A stretch of DNA of 64,000 nucleotides from Enoplolaimus lenunculus (GCA_030248215.1 JASANG010003667.1:186001-250000), one strand, 5' to 3'. Shown: positions 10,916 through 34,928, counted from the first letter of the stretch. The notes: a model not told the origin generated them from the letters alone. Made by a program: numbers and translations.

Positions 10916-12093
10916 GCCAGTTTGGACACTGGTGGTTATACATAATTGTTCTCTGTGACAACGGCGAATATGAGCTGTGAGCAATATCGGACGCTAACCG
11001 ACAATAGTTCTTTAAACTTTTGAATGTCTCGACACCGATGTTTAAAATTTTACTAACTTGAAACTAAAATTACGAATTAAGTTGCACAATTTTAGATTTC
11101 CATCTTCATTATGTATACAATCGTTCCAAAGACTATTGCTGACCGACGATAGGTGCTACACAAATTTGAGAATACGGTAACATAACAGAGATTAAAAATA
11201 CTTCCTCGCAACTGCACGTTTGATCAAATAGTTCTTCTACTTTGTGCTGTTTTATAAATAAAAGTTTTTAGCGCATAAAGATCAATGCTCCTCTTTACTG
11301 ATAAAGCTATATTTCCTGCTTAAAATACTATATATCTACATGTTTTGGCATTAAAATTTTCACTGAAACTCAAAATAATAAACATTTTTATGAGTATTCA
11401 ACGAAAAAACAGTGCTGTTTACGCTTTGCGAAAGCTTGTTCCGACAAGAGTTACAATACATTTCAACTGAACGTTGTTGTATTTATTGCATTTTAATTTT
11501 TGAATAATCTAGAATATTTACGCAGTTCAAGCATTATTTATTTTACTGTATCGCATTTTCGAACGTTGAGAGCCGATTTGGTTACTACGGGCGTATATAA
11601 AGGCCAAATAACGAGGTACATTCTTCGGGGAAATTTCTGGACAGAACAACAAAATACATACAGCGTATAGTTAGTTTATTAAAACTTGCTAGATCCTAAA
11701 GCTGAAAATAATTTTCTCACTCGCTGCCAAAAAACTACACATGCTAATACTATTCACTGTCGAAACGAATTCCGGGTTACACCCGCGTTGTTAGTCGCAG
11801 CATTATTTATCGGCTTGATTCAGTAGAAGGATTTTCTGGTTTAAGCGGTATCAAATGTTCGAACTAGCGAGTAATACTTCCGGTTTAGGTATCAGTATTT
11901 TACTAATTCTAATGGGCGTCAAAATTTTATGCGTGGTATCCGCCGTATTAACCGGATAAACATGTAAATACCAATACATCCGCTACCGATATATATGTCG
12001 TCCATTTTTTGTAACAATTGTAACCGTTATAGAAATTAATCTTTACATCCTTTAGTAGACTATCACTTTAAATATTTAAGTATCACAAGATTT
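10916..12093. other. no gene or repeat family recognised
   Basis: AT-rich spacer upstream of BBS5. Open frames are short and AT-driven. Confidence 0.4.
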
Positions 12094-12252
12094 TGACGTC
12101 CGACAACCTGTAATCTAAAATCTCGTCAGTTCGACAATTTTTCGCCCATCATAATATAATTGGAGTAAGGATTACGCTAGAATTACGCTTAACACGATTA
12201 AGCGAAGCTATAGGACACTGTTGGACGGCGAGTTGTCGGACGAAGAATTCTC
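12094..12252. mobile_element. family C element
   Basis: Inverted ends GACGTCCGACAACCTG and GAGTTGTCGGACGAAG. The interior has GGATTACGCTAGAATTACGC, related to the 964-1148 copy. Confidence 0.6.
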
Positions 12253-13735
12253 GTAAGTAGATGGGTTGATTCGAATGTGATTCACCGTCATATCGTATGA
12301 ATGTGTTCACACAGTGTTAGCAAACATTCGCATTGCGGTAAATTTAGTGGAATCTGCTTAGTTTGCTGTTGTTTTAGCAAAACGTTAAATCTTGAAGATA
12401 AAATTATTCTACAGGTTTCGATACAACATTCAAATTTACATCTGAAGAGGTCTTTTTGCTGAAATATATACAAAAACGTTTCGGGCTTTTCAAGAATTGT
12501 CTATTTGACTATGGCAATATGCAGTTTTATTTGCAATATTTACAAGGTTTTATAGCGCTTGTTTTAGTTTTATCGGATGTCTTTTTTGTTTATTACGTGA
12601 GTCAACGAAAAAATATTTCTCAAAGCCGGGACACTTAATAACACTTTACGGATTGTTTTTCAATCGTCTTGTTCTTAACTTTCACTTGCTGAAAAGCATA
12701 ATAGCTTTTGAGAGGTCAAAGACAAAAATACAACATAAACACTGGTTTGCACGAAACAAATGCGTTAGGTTTAACCAAAAAACAACTTGACGCAATTGAT
12801 ATTTTAGGAGCTCGTAGATAGAGAGGGCCAGGAAGGCTTCAGCCCATGGACCGTATTTTAGTTGCAGTTTGAAGGTTTATTGCGAATTTGGGAAATTTTA
12901 TTTAGGTGTAAAAAAGTTGCTTTTGTGAACTTTACCTCTATTGTTGCAAATGTTGGTTTTTGGCACCGGTAGGTTCTTCAAATCTACGATTCAATAAATA
13001 ATTTGATTATTTCATTTTGTGAATAAAACTGGCTCTGGACTTGTCATATTGTCTGGTCAAAATATCGCGAATTTCAAACAGTTTGGATTGTGGCATTATA
13101 AATAAGAGGTGGAAGTTAAATGCTGAAATATCAAAATCGTTTCAAAATAAAAAAAGCGCCAAATAAAACTTCAGCATTGTGGATTTCACGCTTTGGCCGA
13201 ACAGTCTGAACATGATCGAAAATCCTTTGGCAATAAGTCAGCAGGCAACAATTCACGATTCATTGGTTAATAAAAGAAAATTTTCCCAGTTTTAATTATG
13301 AAGTTTTCTTCAACAGAAATAAGGTTAAAAACAAAATTTTTGGTGACAATTTTAGATATCACTGATTGACAAATTCTAGCGCGACGAAATCGATAAAATA
13401 AACTATTTTTCAGTAAGTTCTGAAGGGGGTTTATTTTCCGTACCTCCGCCGCTAACTGTTCTTCGCCTCCGGCTCTGGTTCTGGCTCAAGCCAAATTTTG
13501 ACCTCTGGTTGTGATATTTTCCACCCTGGTTTTACTATTCTCAGTGGGATCTTAATAGAGGCCATCGCGCTCTCAAACGATCAGTTACGGACGACTGTTT
13601 CAAAAGTAAAAATTCTGCATGGAGAAAAATATAAAGAACCACATCTTTTCATCAACAATTTTTATTTTGTTCCGCAACACAAGTTTGCCTCAGGGCCCGG
13701 TTAGGTCATCAACTGCCTCTGGTTCCCCACTGCAC
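12253..13735. other. no gene seen
   Basis: AT-rich spacer. A short CTCCGGCTCTGGTTCTGGCT pyrimidine-biased stretch lies near 13460-13490. Confidence 0.4.
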
Positions 13736-13902
13736 GGGCCCGTAACCAAAAAGGCGGGTGGAGCGTTCAGCTTCCCCCGTTGGAAAAACTTTCACCCTCC
13801 CCGTAGAAAATATTCAACCTTGCTTGTAGGTCAACAACGACAATTGTATGCGCCTTCTGAACACTTGTAGCCTCGCTAGCAAGGTGAGCTGCCTACGGGC
13901 CT
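13736..13902. mobile_element. family D element
   Basis: Ends GGGCCCGTAACCAAAAAGGC and GAGCTGCCTACGGGCC. The core TTCAACCTTGCTTGTAGGTC matches the other D copies. Confidence 0.65.
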
Positions 13903-14580
13903 GCTACTACACGCATGTATCCCGTTGACAGATTTGTAGCCCACTCGTGTTTACAGTACGTTCGCTGCAAGCGACGTCAAATGTATTTTTTTGAGTTCAG
14001 TGTAAAAGTATTGCAACGATAGATAATCATCCATTAAAATATGCATCTAAATGACTATGACTCATTGAAATTTTCACTGAAACTTTAACGTAGGTGCGGT
14101 AAAAAATTGAATTGAGACAAACTGGATGAAGAAAAACTAGAGTCAAAAAATAGTAAAGTTGGATGTGGAATTTGAGTCGTGGGCGAAGCAAAATACCAAA
14201 AATGGCTCCTGTACACTTTTTACCGCTCGTTTAAAATTAAGGTTGCAAGGTTTAGAATTAAGCTTATTTTTACGTAAAGCTTAGCCTTAGGTAAACGTTT
14301 AGCGAAACCTCAGCTTCAGCCTAAGTCTGTCGGAAGGATTAAAACGTAACATTAAAACATTGAAGTATTTGCAACATTTTTTTGATTTCGTTGGGCACAA
14401 GTGTTAAAAATTATTTGTCTCAAATATTGTCTCAAATTTGTCAAAATCATTTCAGCAATAGAAAATTTACAAATTACTTGTGAGAAATTTGCCAAAACCT
14501 CCGGCCATAATTCAACATGAGCGGCGTTGAGTTTAATCGAACGATGAAGCCAAAATGCTCAGCCTCAGTATTGTTTTTCG
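13903..14580. other. no gene seen
   Basis: Spacer; a few drifted TTAGGC-like words at 14280-14330 suggest a decayed family A interior. Confidence 0.35.
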
Positions 14581-15067
14581 ATCCAATGTTACTTCAAAGG
14601 CCGTCCCATTTTCCCGGGACAGAAATGTACCAGGAGTACATACAAAAATATAATTGGGACAGCGAGACAGTTGGGACAGATGGGACAGTTGGGAGGATGG
14701 GACAGCGGGACAGATGGGAAAGTTGGGACAGATAGGACAGATGGAACATATGGGACAGTTGGGACAATTGGGACACTTGGGACAGATCGGACATTTGGGA
14801 CACTTGGGACAGATTGGACACTTGGGACAGTTGGGACAGATGGGACAGATGGGACAGCGGAACAGATGGGACAGATAAGACAGTTGGGACAAATGGACAG
14901 CTTGGAGAGATGGGACAGATGGGACAGTTGGGACATATGGGACAAATGGGACAAATGGGACAGCGGGACAGATGGGACATTATGGGACAGGTGGGGCAAT
15001 TGGGACAGTTGGACAGTTGGGACAGATAAGACGGGAAATTGGGACGGCCTTTATAGTAACATGGGCC
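14581..15067. mobile_element. family A element carrying a 9-bp minisatellite
   Basis: The left end ATCCAATGTTACTTCAAAGG continues GCCGTCCCATTTTCCCG. The right end is its inverse, ending ATAGTAACATGGGCC. Perfect 8-bp target duplication GTTTTTCG at 14573-14580 and 15068-15075. The end sequence ties it to the family A copies at 4585 and 30245, but the interior is a different tandem array. Confidence 0.85.
14657..15030 (+). repeat. 9-bp minisatellite, about 40 units of GGGACAGNT
   Basis: Units alternate GGGACAGAT, GGGACAGTT and GGGACAGCG with some length slips. Because nine is a multiple of three and the unit lacks stops, frames are open on both strands (GTD/WDR/GQM one way, CPI/SHL/VPS the other). 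These are repeat artefacts, not genes. Confidence 0.95.
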
Positions 15068-16122
15068 GTTTTTCGGATGTTTAAATGCGATCATTAGCTC
15101 TTGTACCCCGCGTAGTCATAGGGGTGCTGGTCGGCCGTCCCTTCCGAAACTTTTTATGCACAACTGATTTTTAGAAGAAAATATGGAAAAATTAAGAACG
15201 TCATACCCATTATTTTAAAATAATAGGTAAGGAAACTCCCTGACAGAAAATCGTAAGACGGTCTGGTGCCTGCTACCACTAGCACATCAAATATCAGTTT
15301 TTCTAACTTTCAACGACATTACAGATTGATAAATCCAAATCTACATTTACCCGCATCGTGCATGCATAGTGCGATTTCACTTTTATGTTGAGTTGTTTTT
15401 ATCCGAATTTGAAACGGCAAACTCTAATTTTAAAGCATTTTTTGTATTGTGAACTTTTTCAAAACTGATTCAACTACGAACTCTGTGTATTTCGGCATGT
15501 TAAGCGCTAACTTGTTTTCTAGTTGAAAAGTATCTATTTTTAAAAAATCAACTATTGTATGTGGGTATCGTTGTTTGGACTGCCAGGGGGAGGTTGCCAT
15601 CCAGACAATGACCTCACGCGAAAGAGATCAAAATTAAAATTTTATGTAAGATTTCGTGAGAAAATTGAGTTTGACTTCTCGCCCGCTACGCTAGCGAGTT
15701 GTTTTGCTACATTATATAACACCACGCAACCTCAGTCCATCAGAAACTTCTGGATCCCGCCGCTGGTTGTTTATTATCACGGAAAAAATATTTGCAAAAA
15801 CAGACACATACTGTTTTCTAGCTGAATTTTTGCATACTGGTGCAAAAAAACTTCTGAATCTTGGTCTGGATCGATATATTTTTTCTAAACGACGGCAGGG
15901 CGGGACACAAATTTGTCCAAGCTTTATCTCTATTAAATTTTGATTGAAAACCACAAACATGTGTGGTTTAGAAAACAAATTTGATTTTTTAACCCATTTA
16001 TCCCATGAATATTCACTGTAGGTAACTTGTTGGAACTAATTTCTAGTCAGGATTCAGAATCGCAGCCTGCCGGACGGTAGGGGTCTATCGTTATCCTTCA
16101 GCTGTAGATGTTTACCCACTTA
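15068..16122. other. no gene seen
   Basis: Spacer. The patch at 15560-15800 is open on both strands but resembles no known protein. Confidence 0.4.
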
Positions 16123-16331
16123 CACTGCAAAAAATGTTGAGTCAAAGTGACTCTATCTGAAATAGGCTCTACGGGACTACACAATCTGAGTCAAATTCGA
16201 CTCCACCATAGTCAAATTCGATTCACTGAATCGCACGTTAGACTCTGGCGGAGTCGAATTTGACTCAGTTTGTGTAGTCCCGAAGAGCCTATTTCGGAGA
16301 GAGTCAATTTGACTCACCATTTTTTGCAGTG
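16123..16331. mobile_element. foldback MITE, CACTGCAAAAAA ends, TA duplication
   Basis: The left arm CACTGCAAAAAATGTTGAGT and its inverse run almost the full length (GAGTCAAA..GACTC, GTAGTCCCG), so the whole 209 bp can fold on itself. TA flanks both ends. No coding capacity. Confidence 0.85.
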
Positions 16332-18551
16332 TACATTTCTGAGTTGAATTCAACATGAATTGATCAGAAGTTGCGTCTTAAATTTCTTTTTTGACGACTA
16401 AAGTTGCCGACCGAAAAGTGACGCATTTGCGTACTACACGAGCACAACCTCAATTATTTTGCTCAATAACACAAATGTTGTGCCTCCGTTTTCAAACGCA
16501 TGAAAATTTATTTCAAAGCAAATTGTTTACACAGCTATTTCGCAGTAATTGTTCGAAATTTAGGTCGCTTTATTGTGACAATTTTGAAAGTGTTACTGTT
16601 CATAAAGCGTATTTTTTGCTAAAATCAACAGCTATTAACGTTTATTCAAGAGAGTTCGAGTAATAGACAAATAATTATTTTAGTGTTCAATTTGGTAGAG
16701 CTTGCGTTTTTTCAGTAGTGACTAGGTTCCAGGGGTAAAACGGATAGTAAAAATAAAGGAAATCCATAGAACTGGTATTGAACATGAAAAGCTTAAAAGA
16801 TATTTGATTTTTCTGCCAATACAATAAAAGCATGTTAATATTCACGGCTATTTCTAAAGTTTACAAACAGAATAGCAGATGTACTTAAAAATTTTAAATT
16901 CTTTTTAAATTCGTCATCTATATATTACAGCAGGAACGCCCCACATACGTATTTTGGGCAACTTTTAGCGTCAACAGATCAATTTATGTATATAAAATTT
17001 TTTGTTAACACAAACTGTGGTATTTTCCAGTAGCAATTAAAACGGTGCACGCATTAGTTGCAAAAATTGTTCTTCGGTAAAACAATAGGACAGTTGCTTT
17101 CATACATCATTTTACGTATTGACTTAATTTCGCTGTGAAACGGGTCTATGAAAGGTAGTCAACCATGTTTCATTATGAAAGTTGCACATGTGCGCAACTA
17201 CGAGTAGTAGTTAATGTTGTTTCCAAAGAAACAACTGCAGTTATCTGTATTAAAAATTGACTGATATACGTGATTTACAACCAAGGGTGACGCTACAGTT
17301 CGTCGCGATGGACGGTTCCGGAACGGATTAATAAATTTCAAACAGTATAACACAGCCATGCCTATGAACATAAAAATGACAAAATTTCCGAGATTTAATT
17401 TTCGATTATTAAATTAAAGGTCAAAATTCGGAAACCATGCAAAATGATACGAAACGCACCGCTGATTACATGTTTTAATCAACCGAAGGCATTGAAAATT
17501 CTTTTTAGCATGCGCTAGCCAAACCTACCTTCTATGTCTCTTACATCTATAACATGGTTATTCGTTCTGTTTACAAATACGTTTCAAGTTACAATATATA
17601 GAAGCTGATCTATATTTGCATTAGGCAGCACCAAAAGCCTTATTCAGCAACGTGGGGCACTTATGGAGCGGGCGCCAAGGGCGTAGCCATAAAATGTTTC
17701 ATGGATCAATGACCTTTGGCGATTGTTCTACAGGGATTTGGAAGCACCGTTTCAGCCTACAACACAAGAAACTCCTTTCGAAATTTTTGTAGAACATAAT
17801 CCCCATTTCTATAATCCTGGCTATGCCCATGGTGGGAGCAGTATATAATGGTTAAACTTCGTAAGCGAAGCGAGCCAGAACTTTAACACAATTTTTAATC
17901 TGGAGGACAGCTTGTTACATGAATGCTGCCTCAATTTTGGGTACTATCAACGACCATTTCACGCGGCGAATCATTTGTTTTGTGTTACACAAGTGGAGTG
18001 TATTGTAAGCATACTTCAAATGTGGAATGCAAACATTCCGTAAATTCGTTATGACGCACTAAATAAATGCCATAGCGTTGACGTAAAGCAGTTTTTGTAT
18101 CGCAGTGCTAAGTTAATGAATCAATCCCTGGCCAGCTATGAGCGTTAAGCTAAATTAAGTGGAAATTTTGGCATCCTGTACCCTTTTTACCGCAGGCTTA
18201 GGTTTAGGTTCTGGCTTACGCTTACGTTTATGTTCCGGAAAAGGCTTTCTTAAGCCTATGACTAAACCCTTCATGTGTCTTTACCTAAAAGTTTAAACCT
18301 TCAGTTTATGTCTAGGCTTTAAGAGCCAAAATTTGTTGTATCTCTGCATATTTGTCAAGGTCAACAAACTAGTATGGATTATTTGGATTCTAAATCGTGG
18401 GTTGAAAATAAGCATTTCTAATCATTAATTCGGAAAAACTGTGCTAATTATTAAAGTTCAGTTATGATGAAATGAAAATTTCAGAGAATACATATTAAAA
18501 ATAACTTAACATTTTTTAAGTACATAATTTTTCTAACACGATAACTATGAT
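16332..18551. other. upstream spacer of the FN3 gene; no gene seen
   Basis: AT-rich. It holds the 17679-17828 repeat and drifted TTAGG words at 18195-18320. No clear TATA box or trans-splice leader is evident. Confidence 0.4.
17679..17828. mobile_element. GGGCGTAGCCA-ended element
   Basis: GGGCGTAGCCAT at the left and its inverse GGCTATGCCC at the right. Related single ends occur at 19910, 27216 (minus) and 51030. Confidence 0.5.
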
Positions 18552-30795
<12,244 letters not shown>

Positions 30796-31209
30796 GATGA
30801 AAAACATCGTTGGAATGTTTCGCAAAAAGTGGATCTAGACTTTTTTTGAAACGATGCTGAAGATATTAGGAAAAAACGTATGATATTATAATAAGCAGAA
30901 ATATATTTATATAACTTGAAAAATGTTTGCATATTTTAATTGTAATGAATTGTTTCAATTAATTTGAATGTGAATCCTGCACTGGCACTTGAGACAGCTG
31001 AGCTTCCAATACCCATTGGATCCGTTACTGTGCTCATTATGTACGACTCTGTTACTCAACTGTGTTGCTAATACTTTGCATTAATTGCTTTATGCATGCT
31101 TTGCAATTTCGAGTAAAGCGTGTTTTGCTAAGAAAGCTTAAAATATTAAATTCTCCGTATCGGCCATAAATTTCAAAAAGTTTGCTCAAACTATCTGTTT
31201 AGAACAGGG
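30796..31209. other. 3' flank of the FN3 gene
   Basis: Presumed 3' UTR and spacer. No canonical AATAAA was found near the stop codon. Confidence 0.4.
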
Positions 31210-32070
31210 CCGGAACAGTAGTATTAGCATATTCCTAAGCCTAAGCCTAAGCCTAGCCTAAGCGGAAGGATGAGCCTATTCGTAAGCCTAAGCCTAAGCC
31301 TAGCCTAAGCAAAAAAATTAGTCTAAAGCTTAAACTGACTCTGATGCGGGGTTCACGTTATAACCGGGGCAGCTTGGGACACGTTTTGTCCCTATTAGAC
31401 TATTGGGTAACATTTTGTCTGCTTATAAACCCCATATCGTATTCAAAAATTCGTATTTGTCTGCTATTATCATGTGTGGATCGCTTTTTGTACTTCAATA
31501 TCATATGATATTCGAGGTATTGTCCGCGAATATCATATGACATACTTTCAAATGTCTGCACACTTGAGATAACATACCCAAATTGTCCTGTTGAATATCA
31601 TATGATACTAGAATTTGAAATTTGAATTTTTGAATTTTGAAGCTGTGGTTCTAAGCGATTTTGTTTCGGGAACGATTTGCAGGCGTGTATTTAGTATTTA
31701 AAGCACATTTGTGCCGCTGCCATCCAACTTTTTATTCATTTATTAGTACCCAAAGGTTGCATTGTCCCACTGAATATCATATGATATTCGTTGAAATTTT
31801 GGAATATCATATGATATTCTCATAAATGTCCCACAGTATCACGTGACATACCGTCCTTGTACACATTGATCATTTGAGAGCGGTGGTTTGTAAGCTAATG
31901 TCATATGGCATTCGACTTTTGTCTGTTCACCCGATATGAGTGCTCGAATTTTAACGTTGACGTCGAATCAACATGGGACAAACCGTGTCCCGCCTGCCCC
32001 GGTTATAACGTGAACCCCGCATGATACAGTCCCGCCGGAAAACGATCCGACCCTGTTCTATACATGGGCC
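31210..32070. mobile_element. family A element interrupted by a palindrome-rich element
   Basis: Left part: GAACAGGGCCGGAACAGTAG and CCTAAG arrays. Right part: CCGACCCTGTTCTATACATG..GGCC. It is split by the 31340-32022 insert. Confidence 0.75.
31340..32022. mobile_element. TIR element (45-bp ends) packed with CATATG palindromes
   Basis: The left end ATGCGGGGTTCACGTTATAA..CCGGGGCAG is inverted at the right end over about 45 bp. Between them lie five GAATATCATATGATATTC-type palindromes (near 31497, 31529, 31593, 31772 and 31802), three drifted ones, and a recurring TGTCC word. No coding frame. Target duplication unclear. Confidence 0.8.
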
Positions 32071-32784
32071 CACAAAACGATCATGCCATAGTTTTGACTC
32101 TTTGGTATGCATCGTAATGGCTATTAATAGAAATACAACTTGAAGTTTGAAATCAGACGTTGAAATATCAATTGTACTCGAAAACACTATCTTGGTTAAA
32201 CTGAAAATTTCAACTTCACTTTGAATTTTGTTACATTTTAAATTGAACTAAACTCCGGACGAATATCGGCTGACAATTTTGCATGCTATTTCTTTCGTAT
32301 AGCTGCCAAAAACATAGCCCTTCTGGAGGGCACTACGGATTTCAAGTAGCCTTGTAAGTTGTTGAAATTTACATTCAATTAGCGAATTCATTCGAATGAC
32401 TTTGTTCTTAACGCCGGGTTGAGTACTGGCTGGATGGCATGCTTCACCGATAAATGCCAAAGTTCCGGGTACAACCGACTGCTGACTTGAAAATTATTAC
32501 CAGATGTTTGCATGTTCTGCGGTAACCGTCCATGGATCCAAAAGTAAGAATATGCTCATTAATAGTTAATAGCGGCTACTGTGTGCCAGACTAGCGAAAG
32601 CTATACACTTTGCACTACTAAAATGAGCAGGCCAACATGTGTATTAGTTTTGCACATTTAATAATAACCAATGTTATATACTCATCACATACTTTTTACA
32701 ATCAATCGACAATTAGACGAATCACAATTGAAACATAACTTAAATTATGAAGAAACCCAAACCAACCTTGTTAAGGAATATAGG

Positions 32785-32976
32785 CTCATGTAAACATCAG
32801 GGGCGAAACGTGTTTCTGTGGGATTAGAAAAGAATAAGCCTTTGCATTTGACTAATTTTGTTGCTTGGCTTAAACTTAAGCTGAGGAATATGCTGATTCT
32901 TTCGCTTAAGCTTAGGCTTAGGCTTAGGAATATGTTTAAAAGACTGTTCCGCACCTGTTCAGTACATTGCCCGAAA
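32785..32976. mobile_element. family A element, reverse orientation
   Basis: CATGTAAACATCAGGGGCGA at the left, GACTGTTCCGCACCTGTTCA at the right, with GCTTAGGCTTAGGCTTAGG inside. Confidence 0.7.
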
Positions 32977-33119
32977 TATACAACGCACTTCCGAAATAGT
33001 TTTCACTTTCTTGTGCGCAAGGTCTTCTCGAAACTTACAAACCTGCTAGCATGTCTTCGGTACACCCTGTCCCTAGCAGTTCATTAGGATGCGACAAGAA
33101 GGAGTAGTAAAAGTTTAAG

Positions 33120-33430
33120 ATGGAGGGCAAAAATACCGTATGGTAGTTGTACTTTTGAAGTAAAAATACCATATGGTATTTTTGCTGCCTTAAGTAAAAT
33201 TGCCGGAGTAAAAATACCGTATGGTGGAATTACTGGTATAAACTTGCAACATTTAAAAATTAATAGCTGAAACCAGACCCGCTATTTCACAACGCCAAAA
33301 CGTGGATCCGCACCCAGAATTTTTCGGTAAAAATACCCGGAATGAACGGAATACCCTTTCCCGGATGCAACTATTTTTACTGGAAGAGTTTTAAATGCCA
33401 TATGGTATTCTTACCGGAATATTGCACCGG
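33120..33430. repeat. cluster of ACCATATGGT-type palindromes
   Basis: AAAATACCGTATGGTA (33136), AAAATACCATATGGTATTTT (33163), AAAATACCGTATGGTGG (33209) and TGCCATATGGTATTCT (33403). Terminal repeats were not found. Confidence 0.65.
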
Positions 33431-33494
33431 ACCCAAGTTTCGAGCATATACTGCCTACTATAGATTATCTATGATATTAAGTACCGGTAACTTA

Positions 33495-33919
33495 CTGTAG
33501 TGACACGAATAAGAGGGGGTAATAAGAGGGAGTTGCCATTTTGAGTCCCAATCAATAGGAATCCGTATTTCTAATAAGAGTCAGTAAGCAGATAGAGTCC
33601 CTAAACCCTGATTAGAGTCCATAAATTTCACTTTCCTCAAATTGTAGTGCATAAATAACTCCAGGACCAAATACAGTTGAGTTTGAAACTCTAAAACATA
33701 CTTAATTTTGAAAGTACATTTTTAAATGTAATCTTGCGTTATCGCTCAAGGTTTTGGTACAAGACAAATCAACGTTTAAACGGATAGTTGCAGTACCGAA
33801 TATATATCAGTAACGAAGGGCGGCTTAAAAATAAATAACGCTCCGTAATCGAATAACAGGGGATACCCTCTGGAGAGTCCCAAATAAATATCAGTCCCCT
33901 CTTATACGGATCACTACGG
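33495..33919. mobile_element. family B Tc1/mariner-like MITE
   Basis: CTGTAGTGACACGAATAAGA at the left, inverted at the right (..GGATCACTACGG), TA on both sides; about 425 bp without coding capacity. Confidence 0.85.
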
Positions 33920-34107
33920 TAACTGTTAATTGCAACTACACTAAAGCGGTCTACTTAAGCTTTTTAACGAGTAGAAATAGGCACATGTAAAACAGAGAAA
34001 TGTTAATTATAAATCGAGTCAGCATTCCATATTAAATGGTGAGGTTACCTCTTTGACGAGTCTAAATTGCAAATCCATTTCACCATTGCGTTCGGGATTA
34101 GTTCATG

Positions 34108-34312
34108 TAATGTAAGACACATGCATATACGTGCACATATAGCACTAGAGAACAATATGATATTGGCCGCGTGGTATAATCGGTAGCACGCTTGACTCGC
34201 GATTAGTTCCAAGTTCGATTCCCGGCGTGACCATATATTTAAGAGAAATTAAGGAGAAAAAGCAAGTATATTCGCAGTACTTCAGCGAAAGGGGTCGTCC
34301 CGACCGTCATTT
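34108..34312 (+). mobile_element. tRNA-derived SINE (copy 1), with A and B boxes
   Basis: Head: TAAGACACATGCATATACGT..GCACATATAG. Body at 34166-34233: GGCCGCGTGGTATAATCGGT (A box) and AGTTCGATTCCCGG (B box). The acceptor arm nearly pairs (GGCCGCG/CGTGACC), but the anticodon and T stems do not, so it is not a working tRNA. The tail TATATTCGCAGTACTTCAG recurs in the copy at 39965-40160. Confidence 0.7.
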
Positions 34313-34553
34313 TCAATAACTTTTCCAAGCGTAGCACTAAAAGAGCAAGCAAACACATGGATTCAATGCTACATAAACAAAAGTTGCGAGAGTTTTTGTC
34401 ATAAGATACGATTTTCGAATTTCTAATATTTTTCGTTGAAAGTTAATAAATTTAAATTCAAAACAAAATCTTTCGCAATAACACTGTGGTATATAATTTG
34501 CAATCTATCGAAAGATCGCATTGTATTTAAGTACCTAAACAAAATACCGTAAA

Positions 34554-34928
34554 CAGTGGCGGATCCAGGATCTCAAAATGGGGGGGGGGGGCAAAATTTC
34601 ACAGGTAGTAAACTTATTTTTGACCAACCCACAAACCACGAACTATTGTCATAAAATTGACTTCCTTACGTTCGTTCAATTATTTAAAGGCTCGGATTCG
34701 GAAGCCAATTCAGTTTTGAAAAAGCAAAACCCAGTCAGCTTCAGCAATATCCGTTTCTGTTTTGAATGAGTTGGAACTGCCTGCTATTTTCGGAAAATGT
34801 TTTACCATTAGCGGTTAAGGATTTCAATTTATTTCGTAGAACAGCAATTGACACTGTATATAATTTTTGTCGAGAAGCTGTTGGGGGGGGGGGCACGGCC
34901 GGGGTGGCCCCCCGTGGATCCGCCACTG
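34554..34928. mobile_element. hAT-like MITE, CAGTGGCGGATCCA ends
   Basis: CAGTGGCGGATCCA at the left and TGGATCCGCCACTG at the right, with a perfect 8-bp duplication ACCGTAAA (34546-34553 and 34929-34936). Long G runs occur at both sides. The CAGTGGCGGATCC end is a common hAT-type end in animals. The intact duplication and ends suggest a recent insertion. Confidence 0.9.

Noticed and set aside
14533-15094. Long open frames of 70-166 codons on both strands (Cys-Pro-Ile and Ser-His-Leu repeats one way, Gly-Gln-Met and Trp-Asp-Arg the other)
   Set aside because: All follow from the 9-bp minisatellite, whose unit has no stop in several frames.
32248-32460. 70-codon minus-strand frame with a plausible-looking peptide
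   Set aside because: No start context, no adjoining exon and no recognised motif; too short to support alone.
34166-34233. tRNA gene
   Set aside because: A and B boxes and most of the acceptor stem are present, but the anticodon and T stems do not pair, and related copies share non-tRNA flanks. It is better called a SINE.
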